Shown piece after piece: positions 6,878-16,634 of a stretch of DNA of 64,000 nt (position 1 is its first letter; each line of letters opens with the position of its first letter). This DNA is from Rhodanobacteraceae bacterium (lineage in GTDB: Bacteria > Pseudomonadota > Gammaproteobacteria > Xanthomonadales > Rhodanobacteraceae). A program made the position numbers and the translations under genes. Location of the stretch: contig SCQU01000003.1 of NCBI GenBank assembly GCA_004299555.1, positions 124,001 to 188,000 on the forward strand. Reading direction: 5' to 3'. Under the pieces are notes generated by a model, which saw only the letters and a program-made list of their open reading frames with translations, did no database searches and had not been told where the DNA came from.

Positions 6878-9800
6878 GTGACCAAGTTCAAATGGGGGCG
6901 TCACGTGAAGCTCGAAGGGATTCATGCGGGGAACAGTGTCACCGGAATTATTCTGGATGGCCCGGTAACCGTCGTTGCGACAACAAGCGCCGGCGCTGAT
7001 GCCGTTACCGTGGTGTACAAGGACGCTGCCGGCGCCATCGCCGAGCGCATGCTTTTCCGCGCAGATGAGAAGGCTTTGGCGCTTGCGACTGCAGGCCGCC
7101 ACTGGTCCTTCGACGCGAATGGATCGGGCTTCAAGCTCGCTGCCGAAGCGCTGCGTATCGAACTGGCCCACCTGTTCGATCCCATGATGGCGATTCACAC
7201 CTCCAACATCGAGCCGCTGCCGCACCAGATCGCCGCCGTGTACGAAGACATGCTGCCGCGCCAGCCACTGCGCTTTGTGCTGGCCGACGATCCCGGAGCT
7301 GGCAAAACCATCATGGCTGGCTTGCTCGTCCGCGAGCTGATGATGCGCGCCGACGCAACGCGTGTCTTGATCGTGGCGCCGGGTTCGCTCGCGGGCCAAT
7401 GGCAGGATGAACTGCATTCGAAATTCGGACTGGACTTCCAGATCTTCAGTCGTGAACGGCACGAGTCATGCGTCAGCGGCAACTACTTCGCCGAACAAAA
7501 CCAGTTGATCGTGCGTCTTGATCAACTCGCTCGCAACGATGCCTACCGCGAGAAGCTCGGCCAAACATCGTGGGATCTGATCGTGGTCGATGAGGCGCAC
7601 AAGCTCGCCGCGCACTACTTCGGCAACGAGGTGAAGAAAACCCAGCGCTTCGAGCTGGGAGAACAGCTCGGCAGCTTGTGCCGGCATTTTCTCCTGATGA
7701 CCGCAACGCCGCACAACGGCAAGGAAGAGGACTTCCAGCTGTTCCTGTCGCTGCTGGACGCCGACCGCTTCTATGGCAAGTTCCGTGAAGGCGCCCACAA
7801 GGTCGACGTCAGCGACATGCTGCGGCGGATGGTCAAGGAGAAGCTGCTGAAGTTCGATGGCACACCGTTGTTCCCCGAGCGCCGTGCCTACAGCGTCAAC
7901 TACAAGTTGTCGCCGCTTGAGGCTGGGCTGTATGAGGCGGTCACCGGTTACGTCCGCAACGAGATGAACCGCGCGGACAAGGTTGGCGGCAAGATCAAGG
8001 GCACGGTCGGTTTCGCGCTGACGCAGTTGCAGCGGCGCCTCGCATCGAGCCCCGAAGCCATCTACCAGTCGCTGAAGCGTCGCCACAAGAAGCTGCAACG
8101 CCGCCTCGAGGAGGAGAAGCTCGCGAAACGCGGCCAGCGAGTCAATGAGGAAGCCGAGCTCTATGTGGCGCGCACCATCGACGTGCCGGACAACCTTGAT
8201 GAGGCCGAGGACGAACTGAGCGCCGAGGACTACGAAGCCTATTCCGAGCAAGTCGTGGATCAGGCGACCGCCGCGCAGACAGTCGCGGAGCTTGAGGCTG
8301 AAATTGAGATCCTGAATGGACTCGAAGAGCAAGCCCGCAAGGTCGTCGAATCCCATGGCGACAGCAAATGGAAAGAGTTCTCGAAGCTGCTGCAGGATCG
8401 CCCCGAGATGCACGATGCAAGCGGAGCGCGGCGCAAGCTGATTGTTTTCACCGAGCATCGCGATACGTTGAAATACCTGAAGCAACGCATCGCGGATGTG
8501 CTGGGCAACCCTGATGCGGTGGTCACCATCCACGGTGGCGTGAACCGTGACGACCGCCAAAAAGTGCAGGAGCTGTTCCGCCAGGACAAGGACGTGCTGG
8601 TGCTGGTGGCGACCGATGCCGCGGGCGAAGGGGTCAACCTGCAGAACGCCAACCTGATGGTGAACTACGACCTGCCGTGGAACCCTAACCGCATTGAGCA
8701 ACGCTTTGGGCGCATCCACCGCATCGGTCAACGCGAGGTCTGCCACTTGTGGAACCTCGTCGCGAACGAAACCCGGGAAGGCGCGGTGTTTCAGCGCCTG
8801 TTCGAAAAGCTGGAAACCGAGCGCGAAGCACTCGGTGGTCAAGTGTTCGACATCCTGGGCGAGGCCTTCGACAACGTCTCACTGAAGGATCTGCTGATCG
8901 AAGCGATCCGCTACGGCGAACGTCCGGAAATCCGGGCCAAGCTCGATCATGCCGTCGACAACGCGCTTGATCGCAAGCATTTGAAAGAGATCCAGGATCG
9001 GAACGCACTGGTCGACAACGCCTTGTCGCTCGACCAGCTTTACAAGATCAAGGGCGACATGGACCGCGCGCAGGCGCGGAAGTTGCAGCCTTACTTCCTG
9101 CGCAACTTCTTTCTTGAGGCGTTCCGGCGCGCGGGTGGCGATGCGCGTCGCCGCGAGGGCGATCGCTATGAAATCCCGCACGTGCCCGCACGTCTGCGCG
9201 AGGCAGATCGCCAGATCGGCGATACGCGCCAGCCGGTGTTGAAGCGCTACGAACGCATCTGCTTCGACAAGCAGGAGGTCCACATGCACGGTCGCCCAGA
9301 CGCCGACCTCGTGCATCCGGCACACCCGTTGATGGCGGCGCTGATCGATACGGTGTTGATCGAAGACCGGCCGCTCCTGAAGCGTGGCGCCGTGCTGGTC
9401 AACCCGGCCGACCCGAGCGATCAGCCATCCTTGTTGCTGATCCTCGAACACGCCGTGCGCGAAGGTGAAGGCAAGGCGGCGCACGTCCTTTCCCAGCGCC
9501 TGCAGTTCGTGTGGGCCGATGCCAGCGGCGCCATGCAGGCGGCCGATGCTGCGCCGCACCTTGGGCTTGCTCCGCTCGCGGACGCGGACCGGGCACAGGT
9601 GGACAAGTTGTTGCGCGAACCGTGGTTGCAATCTGATCTTGAAGCTCGCGCCATTGCTCACGCGGCAACGATACTCGTGCCCGAGCACTACGCGGAGGTT
9701 CGCCGTCGCCGGATCGAGCACCTCGACAAGGTGCACTTGGCGGTGCGCGAGCGGCTGACCCGCGAGATCAATTACCTCAGCCAGCGCGTGGCCCAGCTCG

Positions 9801-10420
9801 ATTTGCAGGTCGCGGCAGGGAAGCAGCCGCGCATCCAGCCGGACAATTTGCGCAAACGCGCCGAGGAACTGGCGGCGCGGCTGGAAAAGCGCGAACGCGA
9901 AATCGAGCGTCAGCGTCATATCGTCTCGGCAACTCCGGTCGTACTGGGTGGCGCCGTGGTCATACCTGCGGGTTTATTGGCTAGGTGGCACGGCAAAGCA
10001 ACGCCGGCCACGTTCGCCGCAGACGCGGTCGCACGTGCAGCCATCGAAAAACGTGCAATGGAGACCGTCATCGCCGCCGAGCAGACGCGCGGCTGCACCG
10101 TCACCGACGTTTCAGCTGAAAAATGTGGCTGGGACATCACCGCGCAGCCGCCCATCACAGGCGGCGTACTGCCAGAAGCCCGTCACATCGAAGTGAAAGG
10201 TCGCGCCAAGGGTGCCACGGTCATCACCGTCACCGCCAACGAAATCTGCACCGCGCTCAATCAGGGCGACAAGTTCTTGCTCGCCGTCGTGCTGGTGGAT
10301 GGCGACACCGTCGATGGCCCGCATTATGTGTATCGGCCATTCACGCAGGAGCCGGAGCCGGGCGTTGCTTCCGTCAACTACGAGATCGCCAAGTTGCTGG
10401 CCACGGCGCAGCGCGCGTGA
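6878..10420 (+). CDS. SNF2/DEAH-box helicase with C-terminal DUF3883 (defence helicase)
   Basis: An 1180-residue superfamily 2 ATPase of the kind found beside DUF1156 methylases and DUF499 ATPases in defence islands. Walker A DDPGAGKT lies near residue 138, VVDEAHKL near 236 and TATPHN near 273. The C-terminal RecA domain has [11 protein letters not shown] (about 549), [10 protein letters not shown] (about 577) and GRIHRIGQ (about 609). A long middle region is charged and coiled. The end ([20 protein letters not shown], about 1107-1126) is DUF3883, a nuclease-like fold with conserved Glu-Val-Lys. It probably translocates on DNA for restriction. GTG 6878 directly follows a TAGAAT box; GTG 6905 with GGGGG upstream is a credible alternative start. 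The hipBA pair separates it from the rest of the cassette. Confidence 0.85.
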   Translation: MTKFKWGRHVKLEGIHAGNSVTGIILDGPVTVVATTSAGADAVTVVYKDAAGAIAERMLFRADEKALALATAGRHWSFDANGSGFKLAAEALRIELAHLFDPMMAIHTSNIEPLPHQIAAVYEDMLPRQPLRFVLADDPGAGKTIMAGLLVRELMMRADATRVLIVAPGSLAGQWQDELHSKFGLDFQIFSRERHESCVSGNYFAEQNQLIVRLDQLARNDAYREKLGQTSWDLIVVDEAHKLAAHYFGNEVKKTQRFELGEQLGSLCRHFLLMTATPHNGKEEDFQLFLSLLDADRFYGKFREGAHKVDVSDMLRRMVKEKLLKFDGTPLFPERRAYSVNYKLSPLEAGLYEAVTGYVRNEMNRADKVGGKIKGTVGFALTQLQRRLASSPEAIYQSLKRRHKKLQRRLEEEKLAKRGQRVNEEAELYVARTIDVPDNLDEAEDELSAEDYEAYSEQVVDQATAAQTVAELEAEIEILNGLEEQARKVVESHGDSKWKEFSKLLQDRPEMHDASGARRKLIVFTEHRDTLKYLKQRIADVLGNPDAVVTIHGGVNRDDRQKVQELFRQDKDVLVLVATDAAGEGVNLQNANLMVNYDLPWNPNRIEQRFGRIHRIGQREVCHLWNLVANETREGAVFQRLFEKLETEREALGGQVFDILGEAFDNVSLKDLLIEAIRYGERPEIRAKLDHAVDNALDRKHLKEIQDRNALVDNALSLDQLYKIKGDMDRAQARKLQPYFLRNFFLEAFRRAGGDARRREGDRYEIPHVPARLREADRQIGDTRQPVLKRYERICFDKQEVHMHGRPDADLVHPAHPLMAALIDTVLIEDRPLLKRGAVLVNPADPSDQPSLLLILEHAVREGEGKAAHVLSQRLQFVWADASGAMQAADAAPHLGLAPLADADRAQVDKLLREPWLQSDLEARAIAHAATILVPEHYAEVRRRRIEHLDKVHLAVRERLTREINYLSQRVAQLDLQVAAGKQPRIQPDNLRKRAEELAARLEKREREIERQRHIVSATPVVLGGAVVIPAGLLARWHGKATPATFAADAVARAAIEKRAMETVIAAEQTRGCTVTDVSAEKCGWDITAQPPITGGVLPEARHIEVKGRAKGATVITVTANEICTALNQGDKFLLAVVLVDGDTVDGPHYVYRPFTQEPEPGVASVNYEIAKLLATAQRA

Positions 10421-10429
10421 CGCAGTTGT

Positions 10430-11686
10430 TCACTTGGCAAACGCCGCCGCCATCATGTCCTGCTCATGCCTGGGGATCTTCAGGGCCGCCGCTTCGCGGC
10501 GCCAGCCGGTTGTCGCGTTCCGTACCTGCTGCACGATCCGCGCGGCATCGCCTGACGTAAGCCCGTAGTCCGCGGCTGCGTCCAGCGCAATCGCCACCTC
10601 GCAGTGAATGTCGGTCTCGTTGATCGCAAGCGTCAGCTCGGTGCGGTCTGGCACCGGGTTCAAATCGTAGGCGGGTGACAGGCGCAAGCCTTCCGGTGTC
10701 ACGATAAATCCGTGATTGCGCAGGTGGTCGTCGGTGTTGTGGATCAGAATGTTGAACACCACGCGCCGGAACAGCTCGGTGCAATCAGCTCGGGTATCGG
10801 CGCCGCGCGACTGCAAGAGGTCCACCAGTTCCAGATAACTTCCGCCTGGTTCGCCATCACGGCGCTGGGTCAGCGTCATCGCCGAAACGAATGCGCGCCG
10901 CTTGCCATTTGATGTGCGGTCGAAGCGCTCAGCCAGGAACGTCGTGCCTTGCGCATCGCTCAAGTGCAGGGCGCGCGTAGCGGGCACGTTAATGCCGGCT
11001 TTCGTGGCCAACCGGTGCGCCACCAGCTCCCACGCGCCGACGTCGCGCACGTCCTGCCGGCTTGGAAACTTGGCAATGCACAAGCGGCCGTGTTCATCGC
11101 GCACCGACGCCTTGGGCCGTGCGCCGCCCAGCGAACTGCCTGGCGCCACCAATTGCGCCAGCCAACGCAGGTCGTTTGACGTATCGGCATCCGCCGGCTG
11201 GGTCTCGAACCGCAGGCTTGCCGCCTGTAGCTCGCGCAGCGACGTGAGCGGTGGCGCAGCCAGTGCAGCGTCGTCGTCCAGAAACGCGCCCCCGGCTCGG
11301 CGAAACCGCAATGCGCCCATGCGGGTGGCGTCGTGTACACCCAGCAGAAAATCCCACTCGGTGAGCGTCCGTGGCGTACGCCGCTCGGCCCGCGCGCGCG
11401 TTCCTTCGCGCCGTTGCATCAACACACGCCCCCAACGGTCAGGCGCCGAATCAAGAAACACGCCAAAGTTGGCGCGGTCGACCGGCGGATACTGCGGCCC
11501 GGTAGCCAGCGCTAGATCGGGATCAAACGCGAACACATCGGCCGCGGTGAGCCATTCCGGGTCGTACTCGAATGAAAAAACCGCACCCCGGCCGCCGCCT
11601 TGGTAACGCAGCCAGCCCATCTGCTGCGGTGCTTCCAGCCATTCCAGGTCAGCCAGAACCTCGACCGCGTCCAGGTGTCGGTTCAT
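10430..11686 (-). CDS. hipA: HipA-family serine/threonine kinase toxin
   Basis: A 418-residue HipA-type kinase; characterised members phosphorylate a translation factor or aminoacyl-tRNA synthetase and induce dormancy. An N-terminal HipA_N-like region is followed by GSSLGGARPKASV (183-195), the nucleotide-binding loop. The catalytic loop HNTDDHLRNH lies at 316-325 and SPAYDLNPV at 337-345. All expected kinase signatures are present. It overlaps the hipB start region by four bases and is transcribed opposite to the surrounding defence genes. Its stop lies only nine bases from the convergent helicase stop, which makes it look like a wedge in the cassette. Confidence 0.9.
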   Translation of the reverse strand: MNRHLDAVEVLADLEWLEAPQQMGWLRYQGGGRGAVFSFEYDPEWLTAADVFAFDPDLALATGPQYPPVDRANFGVFLDSAPDRWGRVLMQRREGTRARAERRTPRTLTEWDFLLGVHDATRMGALRFRRAGGAFLDDDAALAAPPLTSLRELQAASLRFETQPADADTSNDLRWLAQLVAPGSSLGGARPKASVRDEHGRLCIAKFPSRQDVRDVGAWELVAHRLATKAGINVPATRALHLSDAQGTTFLAERFDRTSNGKRRAFVSAMTLTQRRDGEPGGSYLELVDLLQSRGADTRADCTELFRRVVFNILIHNTDDHLRNHGFIVTPEGLRLSPAYDLNPVPDRTELTLAINETDIHCEVAIALDAAADYGLTSGDAARIVQQVRNATTGWRREAAALKIPRHEQDMMAAAFAK

Positions 11687-12033
11687 GGCGATGACTTTCG
11701 TGGCCGCCGCGGTGCCCGCGCGCGTACGCCCAGTTCGGCATCCTGCAGCTTGCGTCCAAGCGCGTCGTCAGTCGCCACGGAGTCGAAATCGCTTTCGAGC
11801 CCCAGCGCTTGCAACACGCGCGCGTAGATGCCCAGTGCCACGGCGCCATCGCCGCGCTCCACGCGCAGCAGCGTTGAACGACTGATACCGGCGCGCTGCG
11901 CTACGGTCTCGGCCGCATAGGCGCGGCGTAACCGAGCTTGGCGGATGCGAGCGCCGAGGCCGCGCAAGAGGCGCGTTAGCCGGGGCAGCAATGGTGGCAG
12001 GGTTCTCGCCATAACGATACGTATCTTACACAT
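11683..12033 (-). CDS. hipB: HipB-like helix-turn-helix antitoxin
   Basis: A 116-residue (or 109 if started at 12012) XRE-type DNA-binding protein. The helix-turn-helix spans about residues 31-75 (RIRQARLRRAYAAETVAQRA, then GISRSTLLRVERGDG). The C-terminus is basic and low-complexity. It is coupled to hipA by a 4-bp overlap and should neutralise the kinase and repress the pair. Two starts compete: ATG 12033 and ATG 12012. The palindrome GATACGTATC lies between them, which favours 12012 if that palindrome is the operator. Neither start has a good ribosome-binding site. Confidence 0.8.
   Translation of the reverse strand: MCKIRIVMARTLPPLLPRLTRLLRGLGARIRQARLRRAYAAETVAQRAGISRSTLLRVERGDGAVALGIYARVLQALGLESDFDSVATDDALGRKLQDAELGVRARAPRRPRKSSP
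12016..12025. promoter_or_regulatory. Candidate HipB operator
   Basis: GATACGTATC is a perfect 10-bp palindrome at the hipB 5' end. Autoregulation through a palindrome at the promoter is standard for hipBA pairs. The assignment rests only on position and symmetry. Confidence 0.4.
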
Positions 12034-12139
12034 AAATCAATCGTAGCGCTCAAGATATGCTACATTAACGTTTCATTGCGCACGGTGTTGACGGTGTTCT
12101 TGCCGGCGCTGTCCGCTCCGTTGCCCGGTACTCGCTGCC

Positions 12140-12283
12140 GTGACCACACCCATCAAATTCGCCCGCAAGCCGACCGAAGTGACGGTGTCGTTGGATTTCG
12201 TCGACGCGGCGGCCGCACCCGAAAAGTCCGTCTGCTACAGCAGCCGGAACACCTTGTACCCATCGCGGACGGGCTGCCCATGA
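12140..12283 (+). pseudogene. Degenerate N-terminal fragment of a DUF1156 methylase
   Basis: From GTG 12140 a 47-codon frame aligns with the first 40 residues of the intact methylase at 13668. Shared residues include P-IK..RK..EV...LD....AAAA.EKS, about 18 of 40 identical. Similarity fades after NTLY and the frame ends at TGA 12281-12283, which overlaps the start codon of the OLD gene. It is too divergent to be a recent copy of the neighbouring gene, so it is probably the stump of another methylase left when the OLD gene was inserted or the cassette was exchanged. The ribosomes it loads could feed the OLD gene by stop-start coupling. Confidence 0.65.
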
Positions 12284-13671
12284 TGATTTCATCGCTGTCA
12301 ATCAAAGGACTTCGCGGCTTCGCCACGCGTGAGACGTTGGCGCTTGCGCAGCCGCAAGCCAATAGGCCGGGAAGTGGGCTCACCGTGCTGGTTGGGCCGA
12401 ACAACGGCGGCAAGTCGACGGTCGTCGAGGCATTTAGAGCGATCACCGCGGGCGGCACGCCGAGCTTCACGGAAGGCAAGCGGAATTTGGCAGCCGGCGA
12501 TCGCGTCGAACTTCGCGTAGAGCTAGTCGATCACAGCCATCACAGTCTCGTTACAACCTCGGCGGGTGGGAGCGAAACCAAACGAGAGCCTGTACCGGGC
12601 GTCACGCCGAGCATTCTCGTTCTCCCGTCGAGGCGCTATTTCAACGTCTACTTCGGCAAGGGTAGCTTCAGCCGCGACCGATTCAGTCATCTTGATCTTC
12701 CGGCCATCCGCAGCCAGCCGCTCAACGAGTTTGGCTATAGGCTGTTTGAGACAGTTGGCGACGATGAGAAACTCCGCCAGTTCAACGAAGTTCTCGGCCG
12801 TGTGGTCGGGCCTTGCCCGGATTGGACCATCGACCAGCAAGATAGTGGCCAGTACTACCTCAAGGTGAAGAGCGGTAACGCGTTTCACAACAGCGACGGG
12901 ATGGGAGAAGGCATCGTCAGCTTGTTCTTCATCATCAATGCGCTGTATGACTCCAAACCTGACGACGTCATCGTCATTGACGAGCCGGAGCTGTCACTCC
13001 ATCCGATATACCAGCGCCGCCTTGCGCGGTTGTTGGCCGACTATGCGAAGGATCGGCAGATCGTCTACGCCACGCATTCGCCCTATTTCCTGCCGTTGGG
13101 TCAGGTTGACTCGGGCATGGCGATCAGCCGCGTCTACAAGGATGCTGACAACCAGTGCCGCGTCGCCGCCGTGTCGGATGAAACAAAGCAGGCGCTGGCC
13201 CGGTTGACGAAGGATGCGAACAACCCGCACGTGCTGGGACTCGATGCTCGGGAGGTTTTTTTTCTGGAAGATGACGTATTGCTCGTTGAAGGCCAAGAAG
13301 ACGTGGTGTGCTATCGGCGTATCGCTGACCAACTTGGCGTCGAGCTTCCGTGTGAGTTCTTTGGGTGGGGCGTTGGTGGCGCGGAGAAGATGGAAACAAT
13401 CGCACGGCTTTTGCACGAGCTTGGCTACCAAAAAGTCGCCGGCATCCTCGACGGTGACAAGCCTGAAGTCGCCCGTCGCTTGAGCGACGCGTATCCCAAC
13501 TACAGCTTCACGTGCATCCCGATGGACGATGTCCGCACCAAGCCGGACAGGCCGGCCCGTCCTGGGAAGCAGGGCTTGTTGGATGAGAAGCTGACGCTTC
13601 GCGACGACATGCGCGAGCAGGTGACCAAAATTTTCGATGACGTCCGTACCTACATGAAGCCTGACCAATGA
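12280..13671 (+). CDS. OLD-family ATPase/TOPRIM nuclease
   Basis: A 463-464-residue overcoming-lysogenization-defect type protein: ABC-like ATPase plus TOPRIM nuclease, a common antiphage effector. Walker [10 protein letters not shown] is near residue 38. [11 protein letters not shown] and the ATHSP switch are near 232-272. TOPRIM acidic motifs are LLVEGQED (near 332) and ILDGDK (near 387). The long frame upstream to 12076 has no ABC similarity; I place the start at ATG 12280 or 12283. Its stop overlaps the methylase ATG (ATGA), so it is the first gene of the five-gene operon. No UvrD-like helicase follows, so this is not a typical Gabija pair. It may be the nuclease of this composite system or an independent passenger. 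Confidence 0.85.
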   Translation: MMISSLSIKGLRGFATRETLALAQPQANRPGSGLTVLVGPNNGGKSTVVEAFRAITAGGTPSFTEGKRNLAAGDRVELRVELVDHSHHSLVTTSAGGSETKREPVPGVTPSILVLPSRRYFNVYFGKGSFSRDRFSHLDLPAIRSQPLNEFGYRLFETVGDDEKLRQFNEVLGRVVGPCPDWTIDQQDSGQYYLKVKSGNAFHNSDGMGEGIVSLFFIINALYDSKPDDVIVIDEPELSLHPIYQRRLARLLADYAKDRQIVYATHSPYFLPLGQVDSGMAISRVYKDADNQCRVAAVSDETKQALARLTKDANNPHVLGLDAREVFFLEDDVLLVEGQEDVVCYRRIADQLGVELPCEFFGWGVGGAEKMETIARLLHELGYQKVAGILDGDKPEVARRLSDAYPNYSFTCIPMDDVRTKPDRPARPGKQGLLDEKLTLRDDMREQVTKIFDDVRTYMKPDQ

Positions 13672-16634
13672 GCGCACCCGGCATCAAATCCCCCCGAAAG
13701 CTGATCGAAGTGGCGTTGCCGCTGGATGACATCAACGCCGCGGCGGCGCGCGAGAAGTCGATCCGGCACGGGCACCCCAGCACGCTGCATCTGTGGTGGG
13801 CGCGGCGGCCGCTGGCGGCGGCGCGGGCGGTGCTGTTTGCGCAGCTCGTCAACGATCCCGGCTACCAGACGGGCGAGGGCTTCACCCGCGGCATCAACAA
13901 GAAGGACGCCGCGCGTGAGCGCGAGCGGCTGTTCGCCATCATCCGCGAGTTGGTGAAGTGGGAAAACACCAACAACGAGGAAGTGCTGGAGCGCGCCCGC
14001 GCCGAAATCCGGAAAAGCTGGCGCGAAACCTGCGAACTCAACAAAAAGCACCCGGACGCCGCGACGCTGTTCAACCCCGACCAGCTTCCCGCTTTCCACG
14101 ATCCGTTTGCCGGCGGCGGCGCGATTCCGCTGGAAGCCCAGCGCCTCGGCCTTGAAAGCTACGCGAGCGACCTGAACCCGGTCGCGGTGCTGATCAACAA
14201 GGCGATGATCGAGATTCCGCCGAAGTTCGCCGGCCGCGCGCCGGTCGGCCCGATCCCGGCGGAGGAAAAGCAGCACGACTTCGACCACGCGTGGCCCGGC
14301 GCGACGGGCCTTGCCGAGGACGTGCGGCGCTACGGCCACTGGATGCGCGAGCAGGCGCAGCAGCGCATCGGGCACCTGTATCCCAAGGTGAAAGTCACCG
14401 CGGCGATGGCGAAGGAGCGCAAGGATCTTGTGCCCTATGTCGGCAAGGACCTCACCGTGATCGCCTGGCTGTGGGCGCGCACCGTGCGCAGCCCCAACCC
14501 CGCGTTTGCCAATGTCGAAGTGCCGCTCGCCAGCACCTTTCTCCTGAGCACCAAGAAAGGCAAGGAAGCCTGGGTCGAACCCGTTACGCTCCCCCCTTCC
14601 GCAGGAAGGGGGGCCGGGGGGGATGCCGCGGCCGCAGGCCGCGCAGCCTACCACTTCATCGTCCGCACCACCGCCGCGGGTGACGGCCAGCCGCCGGCGA
14701 GCGCGAAGAACGGCACCAAGGCCGCGGGTCGCGGTGCAAACTTCCTGTGCCTCGTTTCCGATTCGCCGATTTCGGGCGACTACATCAAGGCCGAAGGGCA
14801 AGCGGGACGCATGGGCGCGCGGCTGATGGCGATCGTGGCCGAAGGCGATCGCGGCCGCGTGTACCTGTCGCCGACCGATGACATGCAGCGCATCGCCGAA
14901 GCCGCGCACCCGACGTGGAAGCCTGAAACTCAGATATCAGGCACGACGCAGTATTTGGGTGTGAAGCCGTACGGAATGGAGCGATTTGATCAACTCTTCA
15001 CTCCGCGCCAACTCGTTGTGCTGACCACCTTCTCCGACCTCGTGGGCAAAGCGCGCGAACGCGTCCGCGCTGACGCCGCGAAGGCCGGCGTGCCTGATGA
15101 TGGCCGCGGCGTCGCCGCTGGCGGCACCGGCGCCACCGCCTACGCCGAAGCGGCGGCGACGTATTTAGCGTTTGCGATCGACAAGGTCGCGAACATCGGC
15201 TCAGGCATCGCGTCATGGATGAACGATCGCGGCGCGTTTCGCGAAACGTTCGCGCGCCAAGCGATTCCAATGACGTGGGATTATGCCGAATCGAATCCAT
15301 TCGCCGATGCCGGCGGCAGCTTCGCGACTGCGATTCAGAAGGGGGCGATGGCACTCGATTGGTTGCCATGTGGCGAAGGCCAAGCTCGACAAGCAGATGC
15401 CGCAACGCAACAGCTCAGCGCTGGCAAGCTCGTTTCGACCGATCCTCCCTACTACGACAACGTGCCTTACGCTGATATTTCGGACTTCTTCTACGTGTGG
15501 TTGCGTCGGAGCCTGCGCGCGACGTATCCGAAGCTGTTCGCGACCGTAGCGGTGCCCAAGGCGGAGGAGCTCGTCGCGTTCGCATACCGACACGGCGGGA
15601 GGGAAGGTGCAGAAAAGTTCTTCCTTGATGGCATGACTGCGGCGATGCACAACCTCGCCGAGCGCGCGCACGTCGCGTTTCCCGTCACGATCTACTACGC
15701 CTTCAAGCAGTCGGAAACGAAAGACGCGGGCACCACGTCCACCGGTTGGGAAACCTTCCTTGAAGCCGTGTTGCGTGCGGGGTTCGGAATCGAGGGCACC
15801 TGGCCAATGCGTACCGAAGGCGCGGGTCGAATACGTGCGACGAGCGCCAACGCGCTCGCCTCCAGCATCATCCTGGTCTGCCGCCGCCGCGCCGCCGATG
15901 CACCCTCCATCGCGCGCCGCGAGTTCCTGCGCGAGCTGAAGTCTGAACTCGCCGAAGCGCTGGAAGCGATGCTGGGCAGTGCGGGTGGCGCCTCGCTCAT
16001 CGCGCCGGTGGACTTGGCGCAGGCCGCGATCGGCCCCGGCATGGCCGTGTTCTCCAAATATTCCGCGGTGCTGGAAGCCGACGGCACGCCGATGAGCGTG
16101 CACGTCGCGCTCACCCTCATCAACAAACAGGTGGACACGGCGCTGGGCGGCGAGAACTTCGATGCCGACACCAACTTCTGCCTCGGCTGGTTCCAGGACG
16201 TCGGCTGGTCGGCCGGCGCCTATGGCGACGCCGACACGCTGGCGCGCGCCAAGGCCACCAGCGTCGCCGGCGTGGTCGAAGCCGGCGTGCTGGAAGCCAG
16301 GGGCGGCAAGGTGCGCCTGCTGAAACCCACCGACTATCCTGCCGACTGGGACCCCAAGACCGACAACCGCACGCCTGTGTGGGAAGCCTTGCACCAACTG
16401 GTACGCGCGCTGGCGCAAGGTGGCGAATCCGAAGCCGGGCGCCTGCTGGCCCGCATGCCCGAACGCGGCGCCGACATCCGCCGCCTCGCCTTCTGGCTCT
16501 ACACCCTGTGCGAACGCAAAGGCTGGGCCGACGACGCCCGCGGCTACAACGAACTCGTTACCGTGTGGGGTAGCATTGGGCTTGTGTCGCAAGAGGCGGG
16601 AGAAGTGCATACGCAGGGGAGCCTCAATGTCTGA
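13668..16634 (+). CDS. DUF1156 adenine-specific DNA methylase
   Basis: A 988-residue methyltransferase of the DUF1156/COG1743 type, associated with defence clusters. The N-terminal DUF1156 signature ([22 protein letters not shown], then [11 protein letters not shown]) covers residues 8-50. The SAM motif [12 protein letters not shown] lies near 144 and the catalytic DPPYYDN near 590, the order of an N6-adenine or N4-cytosine methylase. It should mark host DNA so that the helicase and ATPases attack unmarked phage DNA. A palindromic insertion at 14591-14643 adds an in-frame Gly/Ala-rich loop around residues 308-326. It is coupled to its neighbours by a 4-bp overlap upstream and an 8-bp overlap downstream. 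Confidence 0.9.
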   Translation: MSAPGIKSPRKLIEVALPLDDINAAAAREKSIRHGHPSTLHLWWARRPLAAARAVLFAQLVNDPGYQTGEGFTRGINKKDAARERERLFAIIRELVKWENTNNEEVLERARAEIRKSWRETCELNKKHPDAATLFNPDQLPAFHDPFAGGGAIPLEAQRLGLESYASDLNPVAVLINKAMIEIPPKFAGRAPVGPIPAEEKQHDFDHAWPGATGLAEDVRRYGHWMREQAQQRIGHLYPKVKVTAAMAKERKDLVPYVGKDLTVIAWLWARTVRSPNPAFANVEVPLASTFLLSTKKGKEAWVEPVTLPPSAGRGAGGDAAAAGRAAYHFIVRTTAAGDGQPPASAKNGTKAAGRGANFLCLVSDSPISGDYIKAEGQAGRMGARLMAIVAEGDRGRVYLSPTDDMQRIAEAAHPTWKPETQISGTTQYLGVKPYGMERFDQLFTPRQLVVLTTFSDLVGKARERVRADAAKAGVPDDGRGVAAGGTGATAYAEAAATYLAFAIDKVANIGSGIASWMNDRGAFRETFARQAIPMTWDYAESNPFADAGGSFATAIQKGAMALDWLPCGEGQARQADAATQQLSAGKLVSTDPPYYDNVPYADISDFFYVWLRRSLRATYPKLFATVAVPKAEELVAFAYRHGGREGAEKFFLDGMTAAMHNLAERAHVAFPVTIYYAFKQSETKDAGTTSTGWETFLEAVLRAGFGIEGTWPMRTEGAGRIRATSANALASSIILVCRRRAADAPSIARREFLRELKSELAEALEAMLGSAGGASLIAPVDLAQAAIGPGMAVFSKYSAVLEADGTPMSVHVALTLINKQVDTALGGENFDADTNFCLGWFQDVGWSAGAYGDADTLARAKATSVAGVVEAGVLEARGGKVRLLKPTDYPADWDPKTDNRTPVWEALHQLVRALAQGGESEAGRLLARMPERGADIRRLAFWLYTLCERKGWADDARGYNELVTVWGSIGLVSQEAGEVHTQGSLNV
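14591..14643. repeat. Two palindromes inserted in frame in the methylase gene
   Basis: CCCCCCTTCC (14591-14600), loop GCA, then GGAAGGGGGG (14604-14613): a perfect 10-bp stem. A second stem follows, CGCGGCC (14627-14633), loop GCA, GGCCGCG (14637-14643). The units are read through in frame and encode a Ser/Gly/Ala-rich segment between conserved methylase parts. Both use the same GCA loop, which suggests a common origin as small palindromic elements. Confidence 0.7.

Noticed and set aside
12280-13671. Gabija (GajA with GajB)
   Set aside because: The OLD-type protein fits GajA in outline, but no UvrD-like helicase follows; the next gene is a methylase.
13650-14909. Long minus-strand frame of 419 codons opposite the methylase
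   Set aside because: It is antisense to a gene with full family motifs and has the Arg/His-rich composition of a GC-driven shadow frame. The same applies to 15213-16847, 7466-8842, 8879-9919, 50258-52825 and 55426-57345.
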